DNA of 64,000 nt from [Lactobacillus] rogosae (GTDB lineage: Bacteria > Bacillota > Clostridia > Lachnospirales > Lachnospiraceae). The stretch is taken from assembly GCA_900112995.1 (NCBI GenBank), contig FONU01000005.1, positions 1 through 64,000 of the forward strand. Reading direction: 5' to 3'. The notes below the pieces were generated by a model. It saw only the letters and a list, made by a program, of their open reading frames with translations. It ran no database searches and was not told where the DNA came from. A program made the translations under genes and the position numbers. Positions 25,690 to 35,185 of this stretch are shown here, one piece after another (position 1 is the stretch's first letter; every line of letters begins with the position of its first letter).

Positions 25690-27060
25690 TTATTCACTTA
25701 ACTTCTCTACTTTATTTTTTCTGATTTTCTTTAAAAATACATATCCAGCCAGACAAGCGATAATCTCTGTTATTGGAAATGCCCACCAGATAAGCGATAC
25801 ACCAGCCTGTCCATTTCTTACAAAAGCAGAAAATATTCCCGCCAATGGCAATATTATAATAAGCTGTCTAAGAAGCGATATAACCAGTGACTCTATTCCA
25901 CCATTTAATGCCTGATAAATTCCCTGATACGCAACATTTATTCCTGCAAATATAAAACTTATTGAAATAATTCTCATTGCTCCTATGAAATATTCTCTTG
26001 ACTGCCCTGCATTAAATAAAGCTGCAAATGCACCTGGAAAAATCTCTGTAATTGCTGCCCCTGCAATCATAAGTACAATTGTATATATAAGACCATATTT
26101 TATTCCGTCTTCTATTCTCTTTCTACTTCCCATTCCATAAGCAAATGCTATTATTGGTGTAATTGCATCTCTTAAACCAAAAGCTAAGAACAATACAAAC
26201 TGCTGTACTTTATAAAACAGTCCATATGCCGTCTGTGCAGAAGGATTGAACTTCAAAATCAAATTCATAACGTAAACCATAATAGACATAAGAGCCTGTG
26301 CTATAATCGCCGGAAGTCCGATTGCATAAATTTCTTTTATAATTCCGGCATCTGGCTTCATATATTTAACACTATGCTCAAATTCCTTATTTAATTTTAT
26401 ATGGAAAATAAATAATAATCCTGCTGATACAACCTGACCAATAACTGTTGCATATGCAGCACCTTTTACTCCCATCTGTGGAACAGGTCCTATACCATAT
26501 ATCATAATTGGGTCCAGAACAATATTTACAACTGCCCCAACTACCTGTCCTATTGTGGAATAAAGTGAACGTCCTGTTGCCTGCAATAATTTCTCAAACA
26601 ACGAAAAGAATATAATTCCAAAGGAAATAACACAACATATTCTAAGATAGCTTACTCCCATCAAAATAACTTCTGTATCAACAGTCTGTGAAGAAATATA
26701 TGCTTTCACCCCAAAAACACCAAATAATAAACATACCGCATAAATAATTACTCCAAGAAACAGACTGTTTCCTGCAATCTTGGCAGCTTTCTTATTATTA
26801 CCTTGTCCAAGCGTTCTTGCAAGAAGTGCATTTGTTCCTACACCTGTTCCAATTCCTATTGCTACCATAAGCATCTGAACAGGAAATACTAATGTCAAGG
26901 CATTAAGTGCCGCTTCACTTCCCACTTTCATATTTCCAACAAATGCGCTATCGACAATATTATAGACTGCCTGTAATGCCATTGATAAAATCATTGGTAT
27001 ACCCATCTGTACCATAAGCCTATTTACTGGCATTTCTCTCATTCTGTTACTTTCTGCCAT
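25690..27060 (-). CDS. MATE family efflux transporter
   Basis: This is a 12-helix cation-coupled multidrug exporter of the MATE family, 456 aa. The N-terminal half has [23 protein letters not shown] and [18 protein letters not shown]; the C-terminal half repeats the fold with [20 protein letters not shown]. The start is the ATG at 27060, 6 nt after AAAAGGAGG; the frame stays open further upstream, but that part is the untranslated leader. The leader carries two tandem terminators, which suggests attenuation control. The transported compound is unknown. Confidence 0.9.
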   Translation of the reverse strand: MAESNRMREMPVNRLMVQMGIPMILSMALQAVYNIVDSAFVGNMKVGSEAALNALTLVFPVQMLMVAIGIGTGVGTNALLARTLGQGNNKKAAKIAGNSLFLGVIIYAVCLLFGVFGVKAYISSQTVDTEVILMGVSYLRICCVISFGIIFFSLFEKLLQATGRSLYSTIGQVVGAVVNIVLDPIMIYGIGPVPQMGVKGAAYATVIGQVVSAGLLFIFHIKLNKEFEHSVKYMKPDAGIIKEIYAIGLPAIIAQALMSIMVYVMNLILKFNPSAQTAYGLFYKVQQFVLFLAFGLRDAITPIIAFAYGMGSRKRIEDGIKYGLIYTIVLMIAGAAITEIFPGAFAALFNAGQSREYFIGAMRIISISFIFAGINVAYQGIYQALNGGIESLVISLLRQLIIILPLAGIFSAFVRNGQAGVSLIWWAFPITEIIACLAGYVFLKKIRKNKVEKLSE

Positions 27061-27082
27061 CAAAATCCTCCTTTTTCTGCAT

Positions 27083-27141
27083 AAAAAAAGTGTGTATTTA
27101 TCCCGTAAGCTGGACTTACGCTGATAAGCTACACACTTTTT
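27083..27141 (-). promoter_or_regulatory. Second leader terminator (attenuator) of the MATE gene
   Basis: On the minus strand AAAGTGTGTA (complement of 27130-27139) pairs with TACACACTTT (27087-27096), followed by a T7 run, only about 25 nt before the ribosome site. The loop region contains AGCGTAAGTCCAG (27110-27122), which can itself pair as CGTAAG/CTTACG. Confidence 0.7.
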
Positions 27142-27166
27142 AATGACAATTATATAATTATTAAAA

Positions 27167-27182
27167 TGCGTATAATTACGCA
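27167..27182 (-). promoter_or_regulatory. Small hairpin between the two leader terminators
   Basis: TGCGTA-taat-TACGCA is a perfect 6-bp hairpin placed between the two attenuator-like hairpins of the MATE leader. Confidence 0.45.
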
Positions 27183-27183
27183 C

Positions 27184-27226
27184 AAAAAAAGAGCAGCAAA
27201 ACTGGATTTACGCTAGTCTGCTACTC
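27184..27226 (-). promoter_or_regulatory. First leader terminator (attenuator) of the MATE gene
   Basis: On the minus strand GAGTAGCA pairs, with one G-U, with the complement of 27191-27197 (GCTGCTC), followed by T7. The loop holds AGCGTAAATCCAG (27202-27214), differing by one base from the motif in the second hairpin. It begins almost at the predicted transcription start. Confidence 0.7.
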
Positions 27227-27237
27227 GTTTGTTAGAT

Positions 27238-27266
27238 ATTATATTTCTTATTTTTTAAAAAGTCAA
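27238..27266 (-). promoter_or_regulatory. Promoter of the MATE transcript
   Basis: On the minus strand TTGACT (complement of 27261-27266), a 17-nt spacer and a perfect TATAAT (27238-27243). The expected start near 27231 gives a leader of about 170 nt before the ATG. Confidence 0.75.
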
Positions 27267-27347
27267 ATAAAAATTGCTCTGGTTTTTATAAGAAATTTTT
27301 ATAATGATATATTCTTTTGTTAATATAAAAATCGAAAAGTTGCTAAG

Positions 27348-27685
27348 TGGACCTGAGGGGAGTCGAACCCCTGTCCAAAAGCCCATCCGCTGTTCTTCTA
27401 CTATCATAGTCAGTTATTTGACATTCCCTTATGCATACGGGAACTAACACCCTTATGCACTTAGTAGCTTCATAATACGTCCATAACCGCAAAGCTTAAG
27501 CTATGTCGTTTCTCACATATTCGAAGCCTGGATCCTAAAGTGTGAGTGCTCTAGGTCAGACTGCTGCAACTTAGGCAGCGTATGCTAAATTATCTTCAGC
27601 GTTTATATTTAAGTTTGCCATTTAACGCATTGCATACGGATAGCTTCACCAGTTTCAAAACCCCTGTCGAAACCTTTACAAGCCC
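27348..27685 (-). ncRNA. ssrA: tmRNA (transfer-messenger RNA)
   Basis: tmRNA rescues stalled ribosomes and tags the unfinished protein for degradation. The tRNA-like ends pair: 5' GGGCTTG (27685 downward) with 3' CAGGTCC (27355-27349), and GGGGTTCGACTCCCC forms the T arm. The CCA end is not encoded. The reading frame of the tag is visible in the complement of about 27582-27629: ANLNINAEDNLAYAA followed by TAA. The gene follows smpB and rnr on the same strand, a sensible grouping. Confidence 0.97.
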
Positions 27686-27720
27686 ATATATTAAATTATA
27701 GTCTTTAACGACCATATAAT

Positions 27721-27749
27721 ATATAACATTATATACCACTTAAAGTCAA
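27721..27749 (-). promoter_or_regulatory. ssrA promoter
   Basis: On the minus strand TTGACT (complement of 27744-27749), a 17-nt spacer and TTATAT (27721-27726). The transcript would begin about 30 nt before the mature tmRNA 5' end, leaving a short piece to be processed. Confidence 0.6.
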
Positions 27750-27794
27750 TATATTCTTATAAATAAAAAATTAATTTTTTTATAAATTATGATA

Positions 27795-27819
27795 AGATGA
27801 GCACAAAAGTGCTCACCTT
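27795..27819 (-). terminator. Hairpin after smpB
   Basis: On the minus strand AGGTGAGCAC-tttt-GTGCTCATCTT forms a strong stem about 60 nt past the smpB stop codon. The following T tract is weak, so termination may be partial. Confidence 0.5.
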
Positions 27820-27877
27820 AAAAGTTTTGCCTTTACCAGCCGAACACCCTCATCATTGCAATCTAACCATTCAAAAC

Positions 27878-28354
27878 CTACCCCAGATTTCTAATCTTAA
27901 AGTCTTTAGCTGCCTCCCGCTGCTGGTCTTTCTTCGCTATTGAATCTCTCTTATCGTAATTCTTCTTACCTTTTGCAAGACCTATCTGCATTTTAACCTT
28001 GCCATATTTCAGATAAACCTGCAATGGCACAAGCGTATAGCCCTTGGTAGAAAGCTGTCCGGCAAGCTTATTAATCTCGCTTTTATGAAGAAGCAGTTTC
28101 TTAGGTCTTAATGGGTCTTTATTGAAAATATTACCTTTTTCATAAGGTGTGATATTCATATTAATGGCAAATACTTCCCCATTAATTATCTGTATATACG
28201 ACTCTTTGATAGAACATTTTCCCTGTCTTATTGACTTAACCTCAGTTCCACAAAGTTCAAGCCCTGCTTCAAGCTTATCTTCTATAAAGTAATCAAAATA
28301 CGCTTTCTTGTTGTTGGCAATTAATCTGTTGCCGCTCGCACTGTCTTTGCCCAT
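27878..28354 (-). CDS. smpB: SsrA-binding protein SmpB
   Basis: SmpB binds tmRNA and places it in the ribosomal A site in place of the missing anticodon arm. The 158 aa show the OB-fold core GLELCGTEVKSIRQGKCSIKE, NIFNKDPLRPKKLLLHK and the C-terminal tail KKNYDKRDSIAKKDQQRE, which enters the mRNA channel. It lies between rnr (35-nt gap) and ssrA. GGAGG lies 6 nt before the ATG. Confidence 0.97.
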   Translation of the reverse strand: MGKDSASGNRLIANNKKAYFDYFIEDKLEAGLELCGTEVKSIRQGKCSIKESYIQIINGEVFAINMNITPYEKGNIFNKDPLRPKKLLLHKSEINKLAGQLSTKGYTLVPLQVYLKYGKVKMQIGLAKGKKNYDKRDSIAKKDQQREAAKDFKIRNLG

Positions 28355-28389
28355 ACATATCCTCCATTATCTAATTACTTAATTGCTTA

Positions 28390-30525
28390 CTATTCTTCAT
28401 AATCCTGTGCAAACATAAAATCTATCGTTCTTGATATTGCATTAGTATCAACAACAACAACCCTGACTTTCTGTCCAAGCTTATATGTCTGATGAGTTGT
28501 TTCATTAAACATCTCGTAATGATTTTCATCAAATACATAGTAACCACGCATATTATTGACAGAAACCATTCCTTCTATTGTATTAGGAAGTTCAACATAT
28601 ATGCCCCAATTCGTTACTCCTGATATTACACCATCAAAATACTCTCCGATATGTGCACTCATATACTGAACCATTTTCAGCTTATCAGTATCTCTTTCTG
28701 CCTCATCTGCACGGCGTTCAGTTGCACTCGCCTGTTCTGCAACATCTGGAAGGATTTTATCATAATGAAGCTTTCGCTTCTCACTCATTCCTCCATGAAG
28801 ACATTCTTTAATTATTCTATGAATTTGCAAATCCGGATATCTTCTTATTGGCGAAGTAAAATGGCAGTAATATTTTGCCGCAAGTCCGAAATGTCCAATA
28901 CATTCCGCTGTATACTTAGCCTTCTTCATAGACCTTAATGTAAGTCTGCTTATAAGATTTTCCTCGTCACTTCCCGCTATTTTTTCAAGAAGCTTCTGTA
29001 ATTCTTTAGGATGAATTTCATCAGTTATATGCATTGAATATCCAAAATTATTAATAAATGTAGATAATTTTAATATCTTTTCCGGGTCAGGATTTTCGTG
29101 TGTTCTATAAAGAAATGGTACTTCCTGCCAGAAATAATCTTCTGCTACTGTCTCATTAGCAGCAAGCATAAAATCTTCTATAAGCTTAGTTGCTACATTT
29201 CTGTCATATGGCTTAATATCTACAGGCCGTCCATCTTTATCAAGAATAATCTTAGATTCAGGAAAGTCAAAATCTATTGAACCTCTCTTAAATCTTTTCT
29301 TTCTTAATATATCAGCACATTCCTGCATAAGCTTAAACATATCTACAAGCTCACTGTACTTTGCACATTCTTCTTTATCATTATCTTCAAGTATCTTTTT
29401 AACAGATGTATAAGTCATTCTTCTATTTACATTGATAACTGACTCGCATATCTTATGGCCTATTATGTTACCTTTCATATCTATATCCATAAGACAGCTT
29501 AATGCCAGTCTGTCACATCCTTCATTCAACGAACATATTCCATTGGAAAGCTGGTGCGGTATCATCGGAATAACCCTGTCAACCAGATACACGCTTGTTC
29601 CTCTCTTAAGAGCTTCCTTATCAAGTGGACTGTCCTCTTTAACATAATGGCTTACATCAGCAATATGCACACCAAGATGATATATATCATTTTCTTTAGT
29701 TAATGATACTGCATCATCTAAATCCTTAGAATCCTCGCCGTCTATTGTCACCATAACAACATCTCGCAGATCCGTCCTGCCTGCTATATCATTGCCATCA
29801 ACCTCATCTGGTATGCCCTTTAATTCCTTCTTAACACTATCCGGAAATTCTTCTGGCAGGTCATAAGCTTTTACTATTGATAAAATGTCTGTTCCCGGAT
29901 CATCCATATGTCCGATTACTTCAATTATCTTACCCTCAGGATTCTTTCTTGCACTGCCGTAGCTGCTTATCTTAACTACTACTTTACTGCCTGTAACCGC
30001 TCCTATTTCGTGTTCCTTAGATACGAATATATCACAGCCAATCTTCTGGTTATCAGGCACAACAAATCCAAAATTCTTATTCTTCTGATATGTTCCAACC
30101 AAAGTCTTAACTTCGTGGTCTAATATCTCTATTATCTTACCTTCACGTCTTCTATCACCATTCTTCTGTGCTGTAATTACAACTTTAACTTTGTCGTGAT
30201 AAAAAGCATACTTAGTATCACTTGCTTTGACAAATATATCATCATCCTGCCCATCTACAACAACAAAACCAAACCCACTGCTTGTACTCTCAAATGTTCC
30301 CACAAGTGCAACATTGTCAGGCTTCATATACTTGCCTTTCTTGCTTACACCTATAGTTCCGTCTGCAACCAAAGAATCAAGAACCTCCTGAAGTTCGTGT
30401 CTTAATTCTTTTGGAATACCAAGAAGAATTGCTATCTCCTTTGTCTTCATAGGAACATATAATTCATTATTGAGTATCAAATCAGCAAGGTTATTCCTTC
30501 TTTCCTTGAAAACACTACTTTTCAT
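28390..30525 (-). CDS. rnr: Ribonuclease R
   Basis: This 3'-5' exoribonuclease degrades structured RNA and, with SmpB and tmRNA, helps remove defective messages. Seen in order: an N-terminal winged helix (about 10-70), cold-shock domains (about 75-220), the RNB catalytic domain with the Asp cluster in DGEDSKDLDDAVSL, and a C-terminal S1 domain (GEYFDGVISGVTNWGIYVEL). The start is the ATG at 30525 (711 aa), 5 nt after GGAGG; an ATG at 30561 has no ribosome site. A promoter (TTGTGT, 17 nt, TATTAT; complement of 30570-30598) lies just upstream. Confidence 0.95.
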   Translation of the reverse strand: MKSSVFKERRNNLADLILNNELYVPMKTKEIAILLGIPKELRHELQEVLDSLVADGTIGVSKKGKYMKPDNVALVGTFESTSSGFGFVVVDGQDDDIFVKASDTKYAFYHDKVKVVITAQKNGDRRREGKIIEILDHEVKTLVGTYQKNKNFGFVVPDNQKIGCDIFVSKEHEIGAVTGSKVVVKISSYGSARKNPEGKIIEVIGHMDDPGTDILSIVKAYDLPEEFPDSVKKELKGIPDEVDGNDIAGRTDLRDVVMVTIDGEDSKDLDDAVSLTKENDIYHLGVHIADVSHYVKEDSPLDKEALKRGTSVYLVDRVIPMIPHQLSNGICSLNEGCDRLALSCLMDIDMKGNIIGHKICESVINVNRRMTYTSVKKILEDNDKEECAKYSELVDMFKLMQECADILRKKRFKRGSIDFDFPESKIILDKDGRPVDIKPYDRNVATKLIEDFMLAANETVAEDYFWQEVPFLYRTHENPDPEKILKLSTFINNFGYSMHITDEIHPKELQKLLEKIAGSDEENLISRLTLRSMKKAKYTAECIGHFGLAAKYYCHFTSPIRRYPDLQIHRIIKECLHGGMSEKRKLHYDKILPDVAEQASATERRADEAERDTDKLKMVQYMSAHIGEYFDGVISGVTNWGIYVELPNTIEGMVSVNNMRGYYVFDENHYEMFNETTHQTYKLGQKVRVVVVDTNAISRTIDFMFAQDYEE

Positions 30526-30569
30526 AGTTTCCTCCATTCCATTACTATAATTCAATATCAATCTGCAAT

Positions 30570-30598
30570 ATAATATATATTTAATATTTATTACACAA
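30570..30598 (-). promoter_or_regulatory. rnr promoter
   Basis: On the minus strand TTGTGT (complement of 30593-30598), a 17-nt spacer and TATTAT (30570-30575), directly after the secG terminator and 45 nt before the rnr start. Confidence 0.45.
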
Positions 30599-30631
30599 AA
30601 ACGCTCTTAAGATACTATATCTTAAGAGCGT
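30597..30631 (-). terminator. secG terminator
   Basis: ACGCTCTTAAGAT pairs perfectly with ATCTTAAGAGCGT around a 5-nt loop (30601-30631), followed on the minus strand by TTTTTG. Confidence 0.85.
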
Positions 30632-30643
30632 TAATGTTATCAA

Positions 30644-30901
30644 TTAGAAATTAATATTTAAAATAATAGATATTACAACGAATAATACAGCAAGAACTTT
30701 AGTAATAGTTACAAGCTTACCTTCCATTGAACGACCTTTGTTCTTACCCCAGTAAGTATCAGCAGCACCACTAATAGCACCTGATAAACCATTCTGTTTA
30801 CTTTCCTGCATAAGAACTACTATTGTTAAAAATATACATACTAATATAAATATACCCATTAAGACTATTCTTAATGTATCAGCCCATGACATACCAAACA
30901 T
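30644..30901 (-). CDS. secG: Preprotein translocase subunit SecG
   Basis: SecG is the small two-helix subunit of the SecYEG channel. The 85 aa contain two hydrophobic segments (about 8-31 and 62-83) joined by the conserved loop VLMQESKQNGLSGAISG, typical for the family. GGAGG lies 8 nt before the ATG. In many Firmicutes secG lies between enolase or phosphoglycerate-mutase genes and rnr, as here. Confidence 0.95.
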   Translation of the reverse strand: MFGMSWADTLRIVLMGIFILVCIFLTIVVLMQESKQNGLSGAISGAADTYWGKNKGRSMEGKLVTITKVLAVLFVVISIILNINF

Positions 30902-31020
30902 ATATCAAACCTCCTATTGCAATAATCACAATGAATTGATTATAACAAATAAATATTAAATGTGCAACTAATATCTATAACTAATTGTCCATCTGTGCAC
31001 TATATAATCCTATCTATGAA

Positions 31021-32562
31021 TTATTTCTTAATAAGAAGTGATTCTCCTGTCATCTCTGCCGGCTTCTCCATTCCCATAATCTCAATAAGAGTTGGAGCTA
31101 TATCACAAAGTCTTCCACCTTCTCTAAGTGTATATGCTTCATCATAATTGACAAGAATAAATGGAACTGGATTAGTTGTATGTGCTGTATGTGGTGCACC
31201 TGTTTCATAATCTATCATCTTCTCTGCGTTACCGTGGTCAGCACATATGAATAATACTCCGTCAACATCCTTAACAGCCTGTACAGCTTTGCCAACAAGC
31301 TCATCTACCTTTTCTACAGCCTTAACTGCTGCCGGAATAACACCTGTGTGACCAACCATATCAGGGTTCGCGAAGTTGATTACGATAACATCATACTTAT
31401 CTGACTTAATTGCTTCAACTAAATCCATACCAACCTCTGGAGCACTCATCTCTGGCTTAAGGTCATATGTTGGAACATCCTTAGGTGAGTTAACAAGAAG
31501 TCTGAACTCATCTACATTAGGATCTTCAACACCACCATTAAAGAAAAATGTTACATGTGCATACTTCTCTGTCTCAGCAAGACGAAGCTGCTTCTTGCCA
31601 TTATTAGCAAGGAATTCGCCAAATGTATTCTTGATTTCTTCTTTCTTGAATGCAACTAACTTGTTAGGGATTGATTCATCATAATCCTTGAAGCATACAA
31701 ATGTAGTTGGAATATATTCTCTTTCAAAACCTGTGAACTTATCATCACAGAAAGCTCTTGTCATCTCTCTTGCTCTATCTGGACGGAAGTTAAAGAATAT
31801 TACTGAATCGTCAGGCTTAACAACTGAAAGTGGCTTGCCATTCTCTGTTATTACTGTAGGAACAACGAATTCATCTGTAACATCTACCGCATAAGACTCT
31901 TCAAGTGCCTTAACTGCATTATCTGCTGACTTTCCTTCACCTGTTGTAAGTGAAAGATATGCTTCCTTTACTCTGTCCCAGTTATTATCTCTATCCATAG
32001 CATAGTATCTTCCCGCTAAAGAAGCTACTTTACCAACACCAATCTCTGCCATCTTGTCTTCAAGCCTGGCTACAAAATCTTTAGCTGAAGCTGGAGGTGT
32101 ATCACGTCCATCAAGGAAAGCGTGTACATATACATTAGAAACTCCATTCTTCTTAGCCATCTCAAGTAAACCATATATATGTGAAATGTGGCTGTGAACA
32201 CCACCATCTGATAAAAGTCCGAAAAGATGTAAATCGGAATTATTCTTCTTGCAATTCTCCATAGCAGCAAGAAGTTCTTCATTCTTATAGAACTCTCCGT
32301 CTTCTATAGCCTTTGTTATTCTTGTAAGATCCTGATATATAATCCTGCCAGCACCAATATTCATATGTCCAACTTCTGAATTACCCATCTGACCATCTGG
32401 AAGACCTACATAAAGTCCAGATGCGTTACCCTTAACAAACGGATATTCTTTCATTAACTTATCCATAACAGGAGTATTAGCCATAGCTATTGCATTACCC
32501 TCTGTTCTATCACTTAAACCATAACCATCAAGTACCATTAATACAACTGGTTTCTTACTCAT
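31021..32562 (-). CDS. gpmI: 2,3-bisphosphoglycerate-independent phosphoglycerate mutase
   Basis: This enzyme converts 3-phosphoglycerate to 2-phosphoglycerate in glycolysis using two Mn ions and a phosphoserine intermediate. The catalytic Ser lies in GNSEVGHMNIGAGR; metal ligands are seen in VLMVLDGYG at the N-terminus and in ICADHGNAEKM and PHTAHTTNPVPFI near the C-terminus. At 513 aa it is full length. GAGG precedes the ATG by 8 nt, and a separate promoter lies at 32625-32653. Confidence 0.97.
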   Translation of the reverse strand: MSKKPVVLMVLDGYGLSDRTEGNAIAMANTPVMDKLMKEYPFVKGNASGLYVGLPDGQMGNSEVGHMNIGAGRIIYQDLTRITKAIEDGEFYKNEELLAAMENCKKNNSDLHLFGLLSDGGVHSHISHIYGLLEMAKKNGVSNVYVHAFLDGRDTPPASAKDFVARLEDKMAEIGVGKVASLAGRYYAMDRDNNWDRVKEAYLSLTTGEGKSADNAVKALEESYAVDVTDEFVVPTVITENGKPLSVVKPDDSVIFFNFRPDRAREMTRAFCDDKFTGFEREYIPTTFVCFKDYDESIPNKLVAFKKEEIKNTFGEFLANNGKKQLRLAETEKYAHVTFFFNGGVEDPNVDEFRLLVNSPKDVPTYDLKPEMSAPEVGMDLVEAIKSDKYDVIVINFANPDMVGHTGVIPAAVKAVEKVDELVGKAVQAVKDVDGVLFICADHGNAEKMIDYETGAPHTAHTTNPVPFILVNYDEAYTLREGGRLCDIAPTLIEIMGMEKPAEMTGESLLIKK

Positions 32563-32624
32563 ATTATTTTCCTCTTTTCTAAGATAGCAATATCTTTAAT
32601 ATTCTCTCTAATTATTCCTGTTGT

Positions 32625-32653
32625 ATGATAGCATACTTATTACTAATTTGCAA
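32625..32653 (-). promoter_or_regulatory. gpmI promoter
   Basis: On the minus strand TTGCAA (complement of 32648-32653), a 17-nt spacer and TATCAT (32625-32630), about 65 nt upstream of the gpmI start and downstream of the tpiA terminator. Confidence 0.5.
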
Positions 32654-32685
32654 TTTAGAATAATTATAATTATATTAAAAAGCAA

Positions 32686-32721
32686 TAAGCCATACCTGGA
32701 ATTACTTCCGTATATGGCTTA
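32686..32721 (-). terminator. tpiA terminator
   Basis: TAAGCCATA (32686-32694) pairs with TATGGCTTA (32713-32721); on the minus strand it is followed by TTGCTTTTTA. Confidence 0.7.
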
Positions 32722-32733
32722 CTATGTATCTTA

Positions 32734-33483
32734 TTATATATTGTAATTAACAATTTCACAAAAATCCGGCTTAAGACTTGCACCGCCTACAAGACCGCCA
32801 TCTATATCAGGCTGCCTGAATAATTCTGCAGCATTACCAGCATTAACAGAACCTCCATAAAGAATTCTTATTGAAGAAGCTGCTTCTTCTCCATATAACT
32901 TCCTTATATCTAATCTTATAGCCTCACATACTTCCTGAGCCTGAGCTGATGTAGCAACCCTGCCTGTTCCAATAGCCCATATAGGTTCATATGCAATAAC
33001 ACACTTCATAGCATCTTTAGCTGACACCTGTAAAAATGCTGCGTCAATCTGCTTATTAATGAAATCCAATGTTATGCCTTCTTCTCTCTGCTGGATAGTC
33101 TCACCACAGCATATAATAGGTGTCAATCCATATTCAATTGCTTTTCTTACTTTGCGGTTGATGCACTCATCATCTTCACCAAAATATTGTCTTCTTTCTG
33201 AATGTCCAACTATAACATAATCAACACCAGCCTCTTTTAACATTCCTGGTGAAATCTCACCCGTATATGCACCTTTTTCTTCATAGTGCATATTCTCGGC
33301 ACCAACCTTAATATCTGTTCCTTTGACTGCGTCTACAACTGGTATAATGTCTATTGATGGAACACAAAACACTACATCAACATCACGATTAGAGAACTTA
33401 TCACGAAGCTCACATACAAGCGATACTGCTTCCTTTGGTGTCATATTCATTTTCCAGTTTCCCGCAACTATCTTCTTCCTCAT
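32734..33483 (-). CDS. tpiA: Triose-phosphate isomerase
   Basis: This (beta/alpha)8-barrel enzyme interconverts dihydroxyacetone phosphate and glyceraldehyde-3-phosphate. The catalytic residues are all present: Lys in GNWKMN, His in [12 protein letters not shown], Glu in [11 protein letters not shown], and the phosphate loop YGGSVNAGN. 249 aa from the ATG at 33483, the normal family start; GGAGG is 12 nt upstream, a slightly long spacing. The longer frame back to 33531 would add 16 residues without homology. Confidence 0.97.
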   Translation of the reverse strand: MRKKIVAGNWKMNMTPKEAVSLVCELRDKFSNRDVDVVFCVPSIDIIPVVDAVKGTDIKVGAENMHYEEKGAYTGEISPGMLKEAGVDYVIVGHSERRQYFGEDDECINRKVRKAIEYGLTPIICCGETIQQREEGITLDFINKQIDAAFLQVSAKDAMKCVIAYEPIWAIGTGRVATSAQAQEVCEAIRLDIRKLYGEEAASSIRILYGGSVNAGNAAELFRQPDIDGGLVGGASLKPDFCEIVNYNI

Positions 33484-33799
33484 ACTACAATCACGCCTCC
33501 ATACAATATAACTGATCAGCTTATTTATCATTATTACCAGCTCAGTTATTTTAATAAAAAAATTATATCATACAAATTTATAAAAAGCCACTAATAATGC
33601 AAATATTTAAAATAAATACAATGTATGTACCTAAGTATTTTATATATACAACATATTGTATTAAGACAAGCTTAGTTTTATGATTATTTTCAAACAAAAG
33701 GAGCCGTATATATCAATATACAGCTCCTTTTGTGTATTGCCCGACTGAATTAACTGTCAATTAACCAATCAAAGCTATATGTTTATGTCAGTAAACACT
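33484..33799 (-). other. Spacer between pgk and tpiA
   Basis: Contains the tpiA promoter region (TATAAT with an upstream TGA, the extended -10 form, complement of 33562-33567) and the pgk terminator at 33696-33731. No gene is seen. Confidence 0.5.
33696..33731 (-). terminator. pgk terminator
   Basis: AAAAGGAGC (33697-33705) pairs with GCTCCTTTT (33723-33731), with GTATA/TATAC continuing inward. On the minus strand it ends in CTCCTTTTGTTTG. Confidence 0.8.
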
Positions 33800-34993
33800 C
33801 TATTTGTCATTAGCTGCTACTACACCTGGGAGTTCCTTACCTTCAAGGAATTCAAGTGAAGCACCGCCACCTGTTGAAATATGTGTCATCTTATCACCGA
33901 AACCAAGGTTATTAACTGCGGCTGCTGAATCACCACCACCGATAATTGTAGTAGCATCTGTAAGCTGAGCTAATTCTTCTGCAACAGCAATAGTTCCCTT
34001 TGCAAAGTTAGGGAATTCAAATACACCCATAGGTCCATTCCATACTACTGTCTTGGCATCCTTAAGAGCATCCTTGTAAAGCTCACAAGTCTTAGGTCCG
34101 ATATCCATACCCATATCATCATCTTCCTGGCATCCAGCTTCAACTACATGGAAAGGAGTATCGTTCTTGAATTCCTTTGTTACTACTGTATCAACAGGAA
34201 TAAGCATCTTAACACCCTTAGCTTCAGCCTTTGCCATCATTTCCTTAGCATAGTCAAGATAATCATCTTCAACTAAAGACTGTCCAACGTGACCACCATG
34301 AGCCTTCTGGAATGTGTATGACATACCGCCACCGATAATAAGTGTATCAACCTTATCAAGAAGGTTGTTAATAACAGAAATCTTTGAAGACACCTTTGAA
34401 CCACCAAGAATAGCTACGAAAGGCCTTACTGGATTATTAACAGCATTTCCAAGGAAATCTATTTCTTTCTGCATAAGGTAACCAACTACTGCTGTATCAA
34501 CATACTTTGTTACACCTACGTTAGAGCAGTGTGCTCTGTGTGCTGTACCGAAAGCATCATTAACAAATACATCAGCGATTGAAGCTAAATCCTTAGAGAA
34601 TTCATCACCATTCTTTGTCTCTTCTGCTCTGAAACGTGTATTCTCAAGAAGAATAACATCTCCATTATTCATAGCTTCAACAGCAGCTCTTGCATTGTCA
34701 CCAACTACTGTATCATCAGCAGCGAACTTAACTTCCTGTCCAAGAAGCTCTGAAAGTCTTTTAGCAACTGGTGCTAATGAAAATGCCTTATCAGCTCCCT
34801 TTGGCTTACCAAGATGTGAGCAAAGAATAACCTTTCCTCCATCAGCTATTAACTTCTTTATTGTTGGAAGTGCAGCAACAAGACGTGTTTCATCTGTAAT
34901 CTTATCACCATCTAATGGTACATTAAAATCACATCTGCATAAAACTCTTTTGCCATTAACGTTGATATCATCAACTGACTTCTTATTAAGCAT
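33800..34993 (-). CDS. pgk: Phosphoglycerate kinase
   Basis: This glycolytic kinase makes ATP from 1,3-bisphosphoglycerate. The N-terminal substrate domain begins with [17 protein letters not shown] and SHLGKPKG; the C-terminal nucleotide domain has [21 protein letters not shown] and [19 protein letters not shown]. 397 aa from the ATG at 34993, 8 nt after GGAGG; an in-frame TTG five codons earlier overlaps the ribosome site. It lies downstream of gap, with a hairpin terminator in between. Confidence 0.98.
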   Translation of the reverse strand: MLNKKSVDDINVNGKRVLCRCDFNVPLDGDKITDETRLVAALPTIKKLIADGGKVILCSHLGKPKGADKAFSLAPVAKRLSELLGQEVKFAADDTVVGDNARAAVEAMNNGDVILLENTRFRAEETKNGDEFSKDLASIADVFVNDAFGTAHRAHCSNVGVTKYVDTAVVGYLMQKEIDFLGNAVNNPVRPFVAILGGSKVSSKISVINNLLDKVDTLIIGGGMSYTFQKAHGGHVGQSLVEDDYLDYAKEMMAKAEAKGVKMLIPVDTVVTKEFKNDTPFHVVEAGCQEDDDMGMDIGPKTCELYKDALKDAKTVVWNGPMGVFEFPNFAKGTIAVAEELAQLTDATTIIGGGDSAAAVNNLGFGDKMTHISTGGGASLEFLEGKELPGVVAANDK

Positions 34994-35105
34994 ATCTATA
35001 TCCTCCAAATTATCATTACTAGCTTATTGACAGTGACCTGTAAACAACCCAGGTATGCCTGTTCTGTCCCGCCATACAGCAGGACAGTCTTAACATACTT
35101 ATCAA

Positions 35106-35138
35106 AATACCGGAGAATGAATTCTCATCTCCGGTATT
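35106..35138 (-). terminator. gap terminator
   Basis: AATACCGGAGA (35106-35116) pairs perfectly with TCTCCGGTATT (35128-35138), and on the minus strand TTTTG follows. A second, weaker inverted repeat TGTCC...GGACA lies at about 35068-35092 in the pgk leader. Confidence 0.75.
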
Positions 35139-35185
35139 ATTACAAGTTAAATAAATTAACCCTTAATGGTCAATGTATATTATAA

